Part shown: positions 33,077-45,091 of the stretch, in pieces | Numbering within the stretch: position 1 is the first letter of the stretch | How the letters are laid out: the number at the start of each line of letters is the position of its first letter | Assembly (NCBI GenBank): GCA_023554245.1 | Contig: JAMJQL010000070.1 | Location: 1 to 47,312, forward strand | DNA from: Gemmatimonadota bacterium | Lineage (GTDB): Bacteria; Gemmatimonadota; Gemmatimonadetes; Palauibacterales; Palauibacteraceae | DNA length: 47,312 nt | Reading direction: 5' to 3' | Translations under genes and position numbers: made by a program | The notes under the pieces: model-generated | The model's database searches: none | Told to the model about the DNA's origin: nothing | The model's input: the letters and a program-made list of their open reading frames with translations, nothing else

Positions 33077-35148
33077 GAGACCGCCTCGCGCACCGCCGGA
33101 ACATCGGAGCTTGCCGCGATCTCCAGAATTCGAGCCACTTCCGGATCGTCCCGCCATCCGACTCCGAGGGCACGCAGCGCCGCGCAGGTCGCAGCCGAGC
33201 CTTCGAAAGAGGTCCGTCCCACCAGGCGTCGCCTGGGCGATGCGATTCGCAACAGGGAGTCCCGGGCCGTAATCGTGCCGATTCCCGCCAGCGCCCGGAT
33301 CGCCGGCATCCGGATCTCGGGCTCACATTCCGAGGTCAGGGCGATCTCCGTCAGTCGCGCTTCGGCCGAGGCCGGTGCTCCGCTCTCGGATGCGGATGTA
33401 CCGAGCGCGACGATCCTGACATCGGGGTCGTGGATCGCCCTCAGGATCGCGGTCTCCCTCTCCCCCGGGATGTGGAGGCTCGCCTTCAGCGCCTCGTATC
33501 TGACCTGCGAGTTCTCGTGTTCGTGCATCGGAGCCGGCGTGAATCCGGCCGGGATCGACTCGAATGCGTTCACCAGCGCGAGCATGTTTCGGAGGACGTA
33601 CCAGGGAACCGACTCCGGCTGCTCGATCCGCTGTATCGCCAGCGGCAGAATCGTCGGTCCCAGTTGAACGATCCGATCGAATGTCCTCCGTCTTAAAGAC
33701 AGAGATTCGGCTGTGGCGAGCTGGTCGAGAAGTGCTTCCGCTGCCGATACTCCGGCCCGCTCGAGGACGGCCTCCACCGCATCCGGGTCCGGATCATCCA
33801 TGGACAGGATTCGACGAACCACCGCCGGCTCCGCCAGCCTCAGCCAGGTGAGTTCCACCGCAGCGTTGGTCGCGTCGGGACCCGCGGGAGCCTGTGCGAG
33901 AGACTTTACGAGCGCGCTGATCTCGCCGGCATCGAGAAGCTCGTCGACTGCGCAGCGAAGCGCCTCTCCCTCCGCGCCGGTCTCGAGACTCATTCGAAAG
34001 ATGCGTCCGGATTCGGGAGCGCGAGCCAGGATTCCGCCCATTCGGGTTACCGGGGTTCCAGCGGAGATCTTGCCGAGAGTCTGTTCGTACTCGGTGGGAT
34101 TGGGGTTTTCCAGCTGCCAGCCCGAGAGGAGCACGCGCACCTGATCGCGCAGCGATTCGTCGGCACGGTATCGGATTTCACGCGCCTCCGTGCGGGCGTG
34201 ACGCGCCATTTTCCCCAGAAGCTGCATCATCCAGCGTGAAATGTCGCTCTGTCTCTCCTCGGCGGCCGCCTTCACCAGCTCGAGGACGGCGTCTACCGCC
34301 ACGCCCCGCGACGCGTTGTCGAGGAACTGCTTTCTCTGGCGTGCGTCCCCCCCCATGCGCAGGAGTCGCTGCAGGGTTTCCGGCTTCAGATGACCCAGCA
34401 GCTCGGAGAAACGCTCCCGGAGCGCGTTCTCCTCCAGAGGATCTGCGTCCTTGAGATCGTCGGCGATCTGGACCATGTAGCCGATGATCACCTGGTCGTA
34501 GCCGCTATCGCCGGAGCGATCGTCGATGGCGCGGGCGACTTCGCCCGGATCGTAGTCGTTTCCGGACCGGGATCCTTCCTCGCGCGAGGCGAGGGCGGCC
34601 TGCGCCAGTCCGACCCAGAGGTGGGTACCGGACTCGGAAACACCACGCCCGCTTCCCGCACCTCCGGCCGTGGCACGCAGCTTCAGGCTGTCGTAGCGGA
34701 CCGGGTGCAGCCGGACGTGCGGACGACCCTTGAGCAGCTCCTCGGGTTCTCTGCCGAGAGGACGACCGGTTCTCTCGGGCTCCTCTGCGACGAGCGCCAG
34801 AATTTCGGCGATTTCCACGGCAGCCACGCCTTCTGCAAAGGAAATCGCGCCCAGCTCATGATGGTGGAGCCGGTCGGCCAGGCTTCTCAACAGGGCGTGC
34901 GACGAATCGGTCGCGACGCCCTCGATGATCAACTGCTCCCGCGCCACGCCGATGGAGAGGCCGCCGTGACTGGCGAGAAGCACTGAAAGCCGCTTGAAAA
35001 CGGACTCCGAGGCCGGTCCGAGTACCGGATGACCTGGCGGGTACATCGCGTACTTCTGCAATGCCGCCGAGAGCTCGATGAGAAAATCCGAGAGCTCACC
35101 CGACAGGGATGCCTTGCTGCGTGCCGATGAAACCGTCGTCGCGTTCAT
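33073..35148 (-). CDS. HEAT-repeat-like helical protein, partner of HD-GYP gene
   Basis: A 691-residue, almost entirely helical soluble protein. The N-terminal ~100 residues (DFLIELSAALQKYAMYPPGHP, then SIGVAREQLIIEG) parallel the N-terminus of the HD-GYP protein. The rest shows HEAT-like paired helices, clearest at RYEALKASLHI, IRAIHDPDVRIVALGT and RMPAIRALAGIGT. It is not a known enzyme. Coupled by ATGA to the HD-GYP gene, so the two products probably act together, for example as scaffold and c-di-GMP hydrolase. ATG at 35148. Confidence 0.7.
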   Translation of the reverse strand: MNATTVSSARSKASLSGELSDFLIELSAALQKYAMYPPGHPVLGPASESVFKRLSVLLASHGGLSIGVAREQLIIEGVATDSSHALLRSLADRLHHHELGAISFAEGVAAVEIAEILALVAEEPERTGRPLGREPEELLKGRPHVRLHPVRYDSLKLRATAGGAGSGRGVSESGTHLWVGLAQAALASREEGSRSGNDYDPGEVARAIDDRSGDSGYDQVIIGYMVQIADDLKDADPLEENALRERFSELLGHLKPETLQRLLRMGGDARQRKQFLDNASRGVAVDAVLELVKAAAEERQSDISRWMMQLLGKMARHARTEAREIRYRADESLRDQVRVLLSGWQLENPNPTEYEQTLGKISAGTPVTRMGGILARAPESGRIFRMSLETGAEGEALRCAVDELLDAGEISALVKSLAQAPAGPDATNAAVELTWLRLAEPAVVRRILSMDDPDPDAVEAVLERAGVSAAEALLDQLATAESLSLRRRTFDRIVQLGPTILPLAIQRIEQPESVPWYVLRNMLALVNAFESIPAGFTPAPMHEHENSQVRYEALKASLHIPGERETAILRAIHDPDVRIVALGTSASESGAPASAEARLTEIALTSECEPEIRMPAIRALAGIGTITARDSLLRIASPRRRLVGRTSFEGSAATCAALRALGVGWRDDPEVARILEIAASSDVPAVREAVS

Positions 35149-35236
35149 GTCGATATCGCACAGAGCAAGTCACGTGCGAACGCGCCTCCGGTCCTGCCAC
35201 GTGCCCCGTTCAGGTCGCGGGGGATATCTTCCGGCC

Positions 35237-37572
<2,336 letters not shown>

Positions 37573-37576
37573 TCCG

Positions 37577-38551
37577 GTGACGCTGGCAGTCCACACGGAA
37601 GGTCTGTCGCGCCGATTCGACGGCGTCACGGCCCTCGACGGGCTCAACCTGGCCGTTCCGACCGGGTCGATCTTCGGGTTCCTCGGCCCGAATGGGGCCG
37701 GGAAGACGACCACGATTCGACTTCTTCTGGGACTTCTCGAGCCCTCTTCGGGCAACGCCGTGGTCCTCGGGCGGGATGTGAGACGAGAGTCCCAGGCGAT
37801 CCGCGAGCAGGTCGGGGTTCTGCTGGACAGCGACGGTCTGTACGAGCGGCTGACGGCACGACAGAACCTCGACTTCTTCGCCCGGGTTGCACGGCTCTCC
37901 AAGGGAGAACGGGACGCGCGAATCCGGGCGCTGCTCGAGGAGATCGATCTCTGGGATCGCCGCGACGACCCGGTCGCGGACTTCTCGCGCGGAATGAAGC
38001 AGAAACTGGCTCTGGCCCGCGCCTTCCTTCATCGACCCTCTCTCCTGTTTCTCGACGAGCCTACAGCGGGCCTGGACACCCCTGCGGCCGTGGGACTGCG
38101 GTCCGAGCTGGTCTCGCTCGCTCGTGAAGAGGGCGTCACGGTGTTCCTGACCACGCATAACCTCCTCGAGGCCGAGCGCGTCTGCGATCGGGTCGCGGTG
38201 ATCCGCCAGGGGAAGCTGCTGGCGGAAGGGCCGCCCGAAGCGATCAGGGGGGGCGGAAAGCGAAAACTGGAGGTGACCGCGACGGGCATCCGGCCCGCCC
38301 TGGTAGCGCGGTTGATGAACACGCCCGAGGTCATCGGGGCGGATGTCGATTCCGAGGGCCGCCTGATTCTGGCCCTGGCCGACGGAGCGGAGACCGCGCC
38401 CCTGATCCGCCTGATGGTTGAGACCGGCGTCGAGGTCTCGGAGGCACGCATTGCAGAAGCCAGTCTCGAGGAGACTTTTCTGGCTCTCGTGGACGAAGAT
38501 CTGAACGGGCGGAGCCGAGTGGAGTCCGCGAGCGGCGAGCATCCTCGATGA
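37577..38551 (+). CDS. ABC transporter ATP-binding protein
   Basis: A 324-residue ABC ATPase. Walker A GPNGAGKTTT (37-46), Q-loop region, signature DFSRGMKQKLALARAF, Walker B LLFLDEPTAGLD and the H-loop TTHNL are all present, followed by a ~90-residue C-terminal domain of the DrrA/CcmA-like export group. It starts with GTG at 37577 and overlaps its permease by four bases. Exporter of unknown substrate; near gmd, a polysaccharide or lipid link is possible but not shown. Confidence 0.92.
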   Translation: MTLAVHTEGLSRRFDGVTALDGLNLAVPTGSIFGFLGPNGAGKTTTIRLLLGLLEPSSGNAVVLGRDVRRESQAIREQVGVLLDSDGLYERLTARQNLDFFARVARLSKGERDARIRALLEEIDLWDRRDDPVADFSRGMKQKLALARAFLHRPSLLFLDEPTAGLDTPAAVGLRSELVSLAREEGVTVFLTTHNLLEAERVCDRVAVIRQGKLLAEGPPEAIRGGGKRKLEVTATGIRPALVARLMNTPEVIGADVDSEGRLILALADGAETAPLIRLMVETGVEVSEARIAEASLEETFLALVDEDLNGRSRVESASGEHPR

Positions 38552-39330
38552 GGGACATCATCGTTGTTGCCGGAAAGGAGCTCCGCGAGATCGTGGGCGC
38601 CGGCGGGGGACGAAAGGGATTGGTCCGGGAGCTCTTGTTCATCGGGATATTCGGGCTCCTCTTTCCCCTCACCCAGGTCGAGGCATGGTTGTCCGGGGGC
38701 GTGCCTGCCGCGTTCGCCCTGATGGTACCGTTGTTTCTCGTCGGCCCTCACGTAGCCGACAGTTTCGCCGGCGAGCGCGAACGAGGTACCCTCGAAACCC
38801 TGCTTGCCACGCGCCTGCCCGACCGCTCGATCTACTTCGGCAAGATTCTCGCCGTGTGCGGCTACGCGTGGGCGGTGACGCTGCTGATCATACTCGCCAG
38901 CCTGCTGGCCCTGAATTTCGGTGCTGACGTCTCCGGACGCGGGGGCTCTCCAACAGCGGGGAGCGGGGAGTCGGAGTTCTTCGTGTATCCGGCGTTCGTC
39001 TGGGTCGCCTGGGGGGTCGGGTCCATCGCGTCCGGCTTGTTGCTCGCCTCCATCGGGACCTTCGTGTCGCTGCGATCGAAGACAGTCCGCGGAGCACATC
39101 AGGCGATGATGATTCCCCTGTTCGTCGTGATCCTCGGAGGGTCGTTCGGGATCCCCGCGCTATTCCGGTCCCTTCCGCCGAGTACCCAGGAGCGGTTCAC
39201 GGAGTTGCTGGAGAGCATGCCTGCCGTATCGGTGGTTCTTTGGGCGGTCGGAGGGCTGTTCGTGATCGATCTTGTCCTGCTCGGTCTCGGCGCTCGTCTC
39301 TTCCGGCGGGATCGTCTCATATCCGATTGA
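38548..39330 (+). CDS. ABC-2 type permease
   Basis: A 260-residue inner-membrane protein with six hydrophobic segments and the ABC-2 signature FAGERERGTLETLLATRLPDRS. ATG at 38548 overlaps the ATPase stop as ATGA. It pairs with the ATPase to form the exporter. A 42-base spacer separates it from the convergent aminotransferase. Confidence 0.9.
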   Translation: MRDIIVVAGKELREIVGAGGGRKGLVRELLFIGIFGLLFPLTQVEAWLSGGVPAAFALMVPLFLVGPHVADSFAGERERGTLETLLATRLPDRSIYFGKILAVCGYAWAVTLLIILASLLALNFGADVSGRGGSPTAGSGESEFFVYPAFVWVAWGVGSIASGLLLASIGTFVSLRSKTVRGAHQAMMIPLFVVILGGSFGIPALFRSLPPSTQERFTELLESMPAVSVVLWAVGGLFVIDLVLLGLGARLFRRDRLISD

Positions 39331-39372
39331 GATCGAATCGCTCCCCCGGTCCAAACGACAGCCACGTCATTC

Positions 39373-40500
39373 CTACACGCTCGCGAGCGCCTGTCTGATC
39401 GAGTCGACGACGCGGACCTGCGTTTCCTCCTCGATCTCCGGCCAGATCGGAAGGCTGAGCACCTCGGCCGCCGCGGCCTCCGAAGCCGGGAGCTCGATTC
39501 CGGCGTAGCACTCCGCGTAGACGGGAAGCCGATGGATCGGGATCGGGTAGTAGACCATCGTACCGATTCCCTTTGCGTCGAGACATTCACGCACTTCGTC
39601 CCGTCGTCCTTCGAGGATGCGGACGGTGTACTGGTGAAACACGTGTCCCACCGTGACCTCGGGTGCCTCGATTCCTTCGACAGGGTCCAGAAGCTCGCCA
39701 TAGCGTGCGGCGGCCTCCCTGCGCCCGGCGTTCGCCGATTCGAGATGCTCGAGCTTCACTCGCAACAGGGCAGCCTGCATCGCGTCGAGCCTCGAATTGT
39801 AGCCCAGCATTTCGTTGTTGTAGCGGCTGCGTTCCCCGTGGTTGCGCAACATTCGTGCAGTCTCGGCGACGCCAGCCTCATTGGTGGTCAGGAGGCCGCC
39901 GTCCCCCACGCCGCCGAGGTTCTTGGTTGGATAGAAGGAGAAGGCGCCCGCATCTCCGAGCCCGCCGGTGGCCCGGTCCCCGATTCGGGCCCCGATCGAC
40001 TGCGCACAGTCCTCCAGCACCCGCAGGTCGTGACGCGCGGCCACGGGCTCGATGGAGGTCATGTCTGCCGGCCGGCCGAACAGATGCACGGGAAGCAGGG
40101 CTCTCGTTCGAGCCGTGATGGCCGACTCGATGGCACTGACGTCGATGTTGAAGCTGTCCGGTTCGATGTCGACGAATACTGGAATGGCTCCGAGGCTCGA
40201 GATCGCCTCGGCCGTCGCGAAGAAACTGAACGGCGTGGTGATCACCTCGTCACCGGGTTCCACCCCCAGGCAACGCAGGCCGATGACGAGCGCATCGGTG
40301 CCCGAATTCAGTCCGACGGCATGCTTCACGTCGAGGAATTCGGCGGCCTCCGTTTCGAAGGCTTCCACCTCCGGGCCGAGCACGAATCGGCCCGACTGCA
40401 GAACTCGCAGTGCTGCCTCACTCAGCGGCTCCCACAGCGCCTCGAGCTCCGGACGCAGATCGAGGGGGGGGACACGCTCGGCGTCAGGGCGAATGGGCAC
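39373..40500 (-). CDS. DegT/DnrJ/EryC1/StrS family aminotransferase
   Basis: A 375-residue PLP enzyme of the sugar-aminotransferase group. LNSGTDALVIGL, PFSFFATAEAI, DIEPDSFNID, LPVHLFGRPADM, EDCAQSIGA and the PLP lysine K193 in FYPTKNLGGVGDGG are visible, with the C-terminal YYPIPIHRLPVY typical of UDP-sugar aminotransferases. It makes amino-sugar nucleotides for surface glycans. The start is GTG at 40500 with GAGGAGA nine bases upstream. It is the last gene of the minus-strand cysteine/LPS run. Confidence 0.9.
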   Translation of the reverse strand: MPIRPDAERVPPLDLRPELEALWEPLSEAALRVLQSGRFVLGPEVEAFETEAAEFLDVKHAVGLNSGTDALVIGLRCLGVEPGDEVITTPFSFFATAEAISSLGAIPVFVDIEPDSFNIDVSAIESAITARTRALLPVHLFGRPADMTSIEPVAARHDLRVLEDCAQSIGARIGDRATGGLGDAGAFSFYPTKNLGGVGDGGLLTTNEAGVAETARMLRNHGERSRYNNEMLGYNSRLDAMQAALLRVKLEHLESANAGRREAAARYGELLDPVEGIEAPEVTVGHVFHQYTVRILEGRRDEVRECLDAKGIGTMVYYPIPIHRLPVYAECYAGIELPASEAAAAEVLSLPIWPEIEEETQVRVVDSIRQALASV

Positions 40501-40523
40501 GGCCGGATCTCCTCGAGATGGGG

Positions 40524-42293
40524 TCAGGGTGTCAGCGGCCAGATCCGGGGGATCAGCAGCAGGGAGATCAGAATCAGGATCAGCTGCAAGGGAATTCCGA
40601 CCCGGGTGAAATCGGTGAACCGATAGCCCCCGGGTCCGTAAACCATGAGATTCGTCTGATAACCGATCGGTGTCGAGAATGAGTAGGAGGCAGCCACGGT
40701 CGCGGCGATCAGGAACGATCGCGGGTCCAGCCCCAACTGGCCCGCCGCGGCCAGTGCGATCGGGAACATCAGGGCGATAGCAGCCGTGTTGGACACGAGC
40801 TCCGTCAGGATCATCGAGGCAATCAGCATTCCTCCCAGGACTCCGATCGGACCGAACCCGCTCGCCACTGAGACGATCCCCTCCGCGATCAGGCCCGCGG
40901 CCCCGCTCGATTCCATTGCCTGCGCAATGCCGAGCGCAGCGCCGATCATGATCAGCACCGACCAGTCCACCGAGCGTTTCGCCTCGCCCGGCGTCAGGCA
41001 GCGCAGCGCGACCATCAGGATGGCGCCTCCCAGCGCGGCGACCGCGATCGGAAAGACCCGGAACGATGCGGTCAGCACCACGAATGCAAGCACTGCGACC
41101 GAGGCGATCATCCGCTCGTGCCTCGGCGGCTCGCTCTCGTCGACCCGGCTGACGAGGTAGAAGTCTCGCGAATCGCGGAAGGCCCGGGTGAATCCGGGTG
41201 CCGCCTCGAGCAGCAGCGTGTCACCGGGTCGCAGGACGATGTCGCCGATCCTCGAATCGATGCGTTCTCCGTGCCTGTGAACCGCGATCACCGCCGCATT
41301 GTACCGGCCACGGAAGTTCGCGTCGCGAACGCTGGTTCCGATCAGGGGAGAGCCCTGCGAGACGACGGCTTCATGCAATCCGACTCCACTCGAGGGATCC
41401 TGTCTCTTCTCCTCTGCCACAGGCTCGAGTCCGCGGAATTTCCGCAGGTCCACGATGGTCTCGAGCACTCCCGCGAACAGCAGGCGATCTTCAGGGAACA
41501 GTCGGACACCCGGATCGACCGGAGCGATGGTGCCCGTGCTCCGCTCGATTCGGACCAGGAATAGACCCGGAAGCCGTCTCAGGCCCGCCTGTTCGACCGT
41601 TTTGCCGGTGAGGACCGAGGGTTCGACGATCTCGAATTCCGCCGTGTACCTTCGAAGGTCGCCGTCCAGGTCCTTCACCTTGACGCGATCGGGCAGCAGG
41701 CGGGGTGCGACGAATACCAGGTAAGCGATTCCGACCACGGCAGCCGGGATACCCAGTCGCGCGAGCTCGAAGAAGCCGAGCCCCGCCAAGTCGTGCGAAT
41801 GGAGGAGTCCATCGCTGACGAGATTGGTCGAGGTTCCGATCAGCGTGCAGACGCCCCCGAGCAGCGAGGCGTAGGATGCCGGGATCAGGATCTTCGATGG
41901 CGAGATACGATGTCGCCGCGACCACGAAGTGACCGCCGGCATCGCCATGGCTACGACCGGAGTGTTGTTGACGAATGCCGACATGGAAGCCGTCGCGACG
42001 GTCGTGCGGAACAGGGCCGGCGTCAGCTTCTCCACTCCCCGGAAGAGTCTCTCCGACACCACTTCCAGCGTACCGGTAGCCCGCAGGCCCGCAGCCACGA
42101 CGAACATGGCGGCAATGGTAGCGATCGCCGGATTCGAGAACCCTGCCAGCGCCGCTTCGACGTCTATCACCCCGGTCGCCGTGAGAACAACGAGGGCCGC
42201 ACCGAGCACGACCTCGGGGCTGACGGTGTCCCTCGCGATGAAGAACACCGTCACCCCGACTACGAGGATCGTGAACCCTGCCTCGAGGCTCAT
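40524..42293 (-). CDS. SLC13-family permease with two TrkA-C domains (probable sulfate transporter)
   Basis: A 589-residue inner-membrane transporter. Helices with the family motifs VNNTPVVAMAMPAV, SYASLLGGVCTLIGTSTNLV and the mirrored late ELVSNTAAIALMFPIA with FSTPIGYQTNLMVY show the DASS/SLC13 fold. Between residues ~210 and ~390 lie two TrkA-C (RCK_C) domains (KTVEQAGL, then LIGTSVRDANFRGRYNAAVIAVHRHGE). The gene follows sat by 31 bases on the same strand, so sulfate is the likely substrate, as in SAC/SLT-type sulfate permeases. Confidence 0.9.
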   Translation of the reverse strand: MSLEAGFTILVVGVTVFFIARDTVSPEVVLGAALVVLTATGVIDVEAALAGFSNPAIATIAAMFVVAAGLRATGTLEVVSERLFRGVEKLTPALFRTTVATASMSAFVNNTPVVAMAMPAVTSWSRRHRISPSKILIPASYASLLGGVCTLIGTSTNLVSDGLLHSHDLAGLGFFELARLGIPAAVVGIAYLVFVAPRLLPDRVKVKDLDGDLRRYTAEFEIVEPSVLTGKTVEQAGLRRLPGLFLVRIERSTGTIAPVDPGVRLFPEDRLLFAGVLETIVDLRKFRGLEPVAEEKRQDPSSGVGLHEAVVSQGSPLIGTSVRDANFRGRYNAAVIAVHRHGERIDSRIGDIVLRPGDTLLLEAAPGFTRAFRDSRDFYLVSRVDESEPPRHERMIASVAVLAFVVLTASFRVFPIAVAALGGAILMVALRCLTPGEAKRSVDWSVLIMIGAALGIAQAMESSGAAGLIAEGIVSVASGFGPIGVLGGMLIASMILTELVSNTAAIALMFPIALAAAGQLGLDPRSFLIAATVAASYSFSTPIGYQTNLMVYGPGGYRFTDFTRVGIPLQLILILISLLLIPRIWPLTP

Positions 42294-42324
42294 TCTCGAG
42301 CCATGTCCGATCGGCTCCGGGTGA

Positions 42325-43476
42325 TCAGGCCCTGTACGCCCGCATCAATACGTCGGCGACTTCGGCCCTGGTGAATTCGGCCGGGGGCCGCTCCCCGCGG
42401 CTGAGCATCTCCCTGACCTTGGTGCCCGAAAGAAAGATCTTCTGATCCGCTTTGGCCGGGGAGGTCTTCGGTGTGGCCATCTGGTCGGTCACGGTGCAGT
42501 AGAACGCGTGTTCGAACTTCAACGGCCGGATTCCAAGCTCCTCATCGTCGATCTCGTCGAAGATGTGCTGGGCATCGTACGTGCCGTAGTAGTCACCCAC
42601 GCCCGCGTGGTCCCGCCCGACGATGAAGTGGGTGCAGCCGTAATTCCGGCGCATGATCGCGTGGTGGATCGCCTCCCGCGGACCGGCGTACCGCATCGCC
42701 GCCGGAAGGACCGACAGCACCGTCCGACCCTCCGGGAAGTACCGGTCCAGAAGCACCTTGTAACATTCCATCCGGACATCGGCCGGAATGTCATCCGCCT
42801 TGGTCTCACCGACGAGAGGGTGGACGAGCAGGCCATCCACGATCTCGAGGGCGCATTTCTGGATGTACTCGTGCGCCCTGTGGATCGGGTTGCGGGTCTG
42901 GAACGCGACGATCTTGTCCCACCCGAGCTCCTCGAACGCCGCACGCGTCTGAGCCGGCGTCATGTGATCTTCCGAATGCCCCGAAATGTCGTCCGGGTAG
43001 CAGTACTCTACCGGGCCCGCCACACACCGCGAGCCGAGACGGTTGATCATGGCCACGCCGGGGTGCTCGAGATCCGGGGTGCCGAATACCTTCTCCGCCT
43101 CCCGCTCGAGGTCACGGTCGAAGATCTCGGTTACGGTTATCACGCCCGCGATCTCTCCATCCGCGGCCATGAGCGCAGCGCGATCCCCGGGTTTCAGGGA
43201 ATCGACCTCTCCGTGGGAAGCAGGCAGAACGATCGGAATCGCCCAGGGACGTCCATCGGGCAACTTCATCGAGTCCACCACGCTCGTCCATGTGGCGCTG
43301 TCCATGAAGCCATCGAGCGGCGACAGGGCACCGACGGAGATGAGATACAGATCGCTCAGGGTCGGACCCTCGAGAGTGATCTTCGGCAGTGACGCCGCTT
43401 CGGCGCGCAAGGCGTCGGCGGCGGCTCCGGAGACTTGCCTGTCGACGAGAGTTCCGCCGTAGGGAGGGAGGCTCAT
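42325..43476 (-). CDS. sat: Sulfate adenylyltransferase (homo-oligomeric ATP sulfurylase)
   Basis: A 383-residue enzyme converting sulfate and ATP into APS. QTRNPIHRAHEY holds the substrate loop, and VGRDHAGVGDYYG, PLKFEHAFYCT and FLSGTKVREML follow the family order. It is the Sat type, not the CysDN heterodimer. The ATG at 43476 is chosen since it begins MSLPPYGGTLVDR as in homologues; AGGA stands about ten bases upstream. Flanked by cysC upstream and the SLC13 gene downstream. Confidence 0.96.
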   Translation of the reverse strand: MSLPPYGGTLVDRQVSGAAADALRAEAASLPKITLEGPTLSDLYLISVGALSPLDGFMDSATWTSVVDSMKLPDGRPWAIPIVLPASHGEVDSLKPGDRAALMAADGEIAGVITVTEIFDRDLEREAEKVFGTPDLEHPGVAMINRLGSRCVAGPVEYCYPDDISGHSEDHMTPAQTRAAFEELGWDKIVAFQTRNPIHRAHEYIQKCALEIVDGLLVHPLVGETKADDIPADVRMECYKVLLDRYFPEGRTVLSVLPAAMRYAGPREAIHHAIMRRNYGCTHFIVGRDHAGVGDYYGTYDAQHIFDEIDDEELGIRPLKFEHAFYCTVTDQMATPKTSPAKADQKIFLSGTKVREMLSRGERPPAEFTRAEVADVLMRAYRA

Positions 43477-43510
43477 ATTGTCTATCCTGTCTGTATTGAT
43501 TGAGTCAGTG

Positions 43511-44125
43511 TTACTCGGCCGGGAGGTAGCCCCGTTCGGCGAGCACGTCGATGATCCGATCCACGCAGGTGGCCACATCGTCGGACGACGTGTTCACCAC
43601 GATCTCGGGCGACAGCGGCGCCTCGTACGGCGCGCTGATCCCCGTGAACTCAGGGATCTCGCCGGATCGAGCTTTCTTGTAGAGGCCCTTCGGGTCTCGT
43701 TCCTCGCAGACTTCGAGAGGAGCCTCGACGAAAACCTCGAGGAAGTCTTCGTCACGATCCAGAAGGGCTCTGACCTTGTCTCGATCCTCGCGATAGGGGG
43801 AAATGAACGCGGTGATCGCAATCGTTCCCGCATCGGCGAACAGCTTCGCGACCTCGCCGATTCGCCGGATATTCTCAGTTCGGGCCTCGGGCGAGAATCC
43901 GAGGTCGCCGTTGAGGCCGTGTCGAATGTTGTCTCCATCCAACACATAAGACGAGACCCCGCGCTCGAACAGTCGCCAGTCGAGCTCGTTGGCGAGGGTG
44001 CTCTTGCCGCTTCCCGACAGACCCGTGAACCAGATCACGGCAGTCGGATGTCCCTGTCTCGCTTCACGATCCGCACGCAATACGTGATTCTCGTGCCAGA
44101 AAACGTTCGTAGACTTACTCAACAT
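43511..44125 (-). CDS. cysC: Adenylylsulfate kinase
   Basis: A 204-residue APS kinase making PAPS. Walker A GLSGSGKS spans residues 35-42, with [31 protein letters not shown], and [22 protein letters not shown] following the family order. ATG at 44125 is preceded by CGGAG; an in-frame upstream ATG at 44194 would add an unrelated leader. Product PAPS is used either for sulfation or for reduction. Confidence 0.96.
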   Translation of the reverse strand: MLSKSTNVFWHENHVLRADREARQGHPTAVIWFTGLSGSGKSTLANELDWRLFERGVSSYVLDGDNIRHGLNGDLGFSPEARTENIRRIGEVAKLFADAGTIAITAFISPYREDRDKVRALLDRDEDFLEVFVEAPLEVCEERDPKGLYKKARSGEIPEFTGISAPYEAPLSPEIVVNTSSDDVATCVDRIIDVLAERGYLPAE

Positions 44126-44197
44126 GCAGCTCCGGTAAGGATTCTCGTTGTAATCTGTCTCCGGGGGCGCGGTGCAGGGACCATGCCCGGCCACCAG

Positions 44198-45091
44198 TCA
44201 CCCGGCCGTCCGCAAGATAGGAGTGGCGATCTCTCGCACCATAGGACGAAGGGCACCCCAGGTGTGGTCGCGTGCCGCGAAGATCCCCCGGGGCTGCCTC
44301 GGGTCGTGCTTTCCATAAGTGAGCGGCTCGCCTCCGCAGTCGGTCACACGACCTCCGGCGCCTCGGAGCACCGCCTCGGGCGCGCAGGTGTCCCACTCCT
44401 TGAGGAATGCCACGGGGTGCACGTAGACGTCGGCGACGTCCGTAGCGATCCTCGCGCACTTCACACCCACGGAGCCGCACAGCACCGTATCGGCCTCCGG
44501 CAGCCGTTCTTCAAGCTTCGCGAGCAGCGGATCCGGATGGGAACGGGACCGGATGAAGCGCACCGGCTCAGCGGGTTCCGGGCCGAGTTCGAGTGTCACG
44601 GGCTCGCCAAACTCCGGATCGCCGCTCGCGAGGTCGACCTTGATCTCCCAGGCGCCGCCGTCGCTGAAGCCCAGGTAGAGAACTCCCGGATCCGGCTGAT
44701 ACAGGGCGCCGGCGGCGGCCCGGCCCCCGATCGACAGTCCGACCATCACCGCGAATTCTCCGTTCTGAGCGATGAACTCCTTCGTCCCGTCGAGCGGATC
44801 CACGATCCAGAGGCGGGACCGGGCGTCCGTCGTCGTCTCGGCCGGTGGCGGCGACTCCTCGCTGAGGATCGACTCACCCGGAGCACGGATCGCGAGCACC
44901 TCGTGGATCGCCTCGTTGGCGGCGTGGTCTGCCGCCGTCACGGGGTCGTTGAGACCCTTCTCGGCGATCGCGAGGGTCTCGTTTCCATAATGCTCCATGG
45001 CCGAGTTGCCCCCGCGCAGTGCCGCCTCGCCCGCGGTGCGCAGATCGCGGGCGATCTCGGGGGGCAGGGAATCGGGTATCGGGATGTTCAT
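44198..45091 (-). CDS. cysQ: 3'(2'),5'-bisphosphate nucleotidase (CysQ-like)
   Basis: A 297-residue inositol-monophosphatase-fold enzyme. LSEES, DPLDGTKEFIAQNGEFAVMVGL and the later EWDTCAPEAVLRGAGGRVTD are the metal-binding motifs. It removes phosphate from PAP, the by-product of PAPS use. ATG at 45091 shares one base with the lptG stop (TGATG). Its place just before cysC and sat fits PAP recycling. Confidence 0.93.
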   Translation of the reverse strand: MNIPIPDSLPPEIARDLRTAGEAALRGGNSAMEHYGNETLAIAEKGLNDPVTAADHAANEAIHEVLAIRAPGESILSEESPPPAETTTDARSRLWIVDPLDGTKEFIAQNGEFAVMVGLSIGGRAAAGALYQPDPGVLYLGFSDGGAWEIKVDLASGDPEFGEPVTLELGPEPAEPVRFIRSRSHPDPLLAKLEERLPEADTVLCGSVGVKCARIATDVADVYVHPVAFLKEWDTCAPEAVLRGAGGRVTDCGGEPLTYGKHDPRQPRGIFAARDHTWGALRPMVREIATPILRTAG

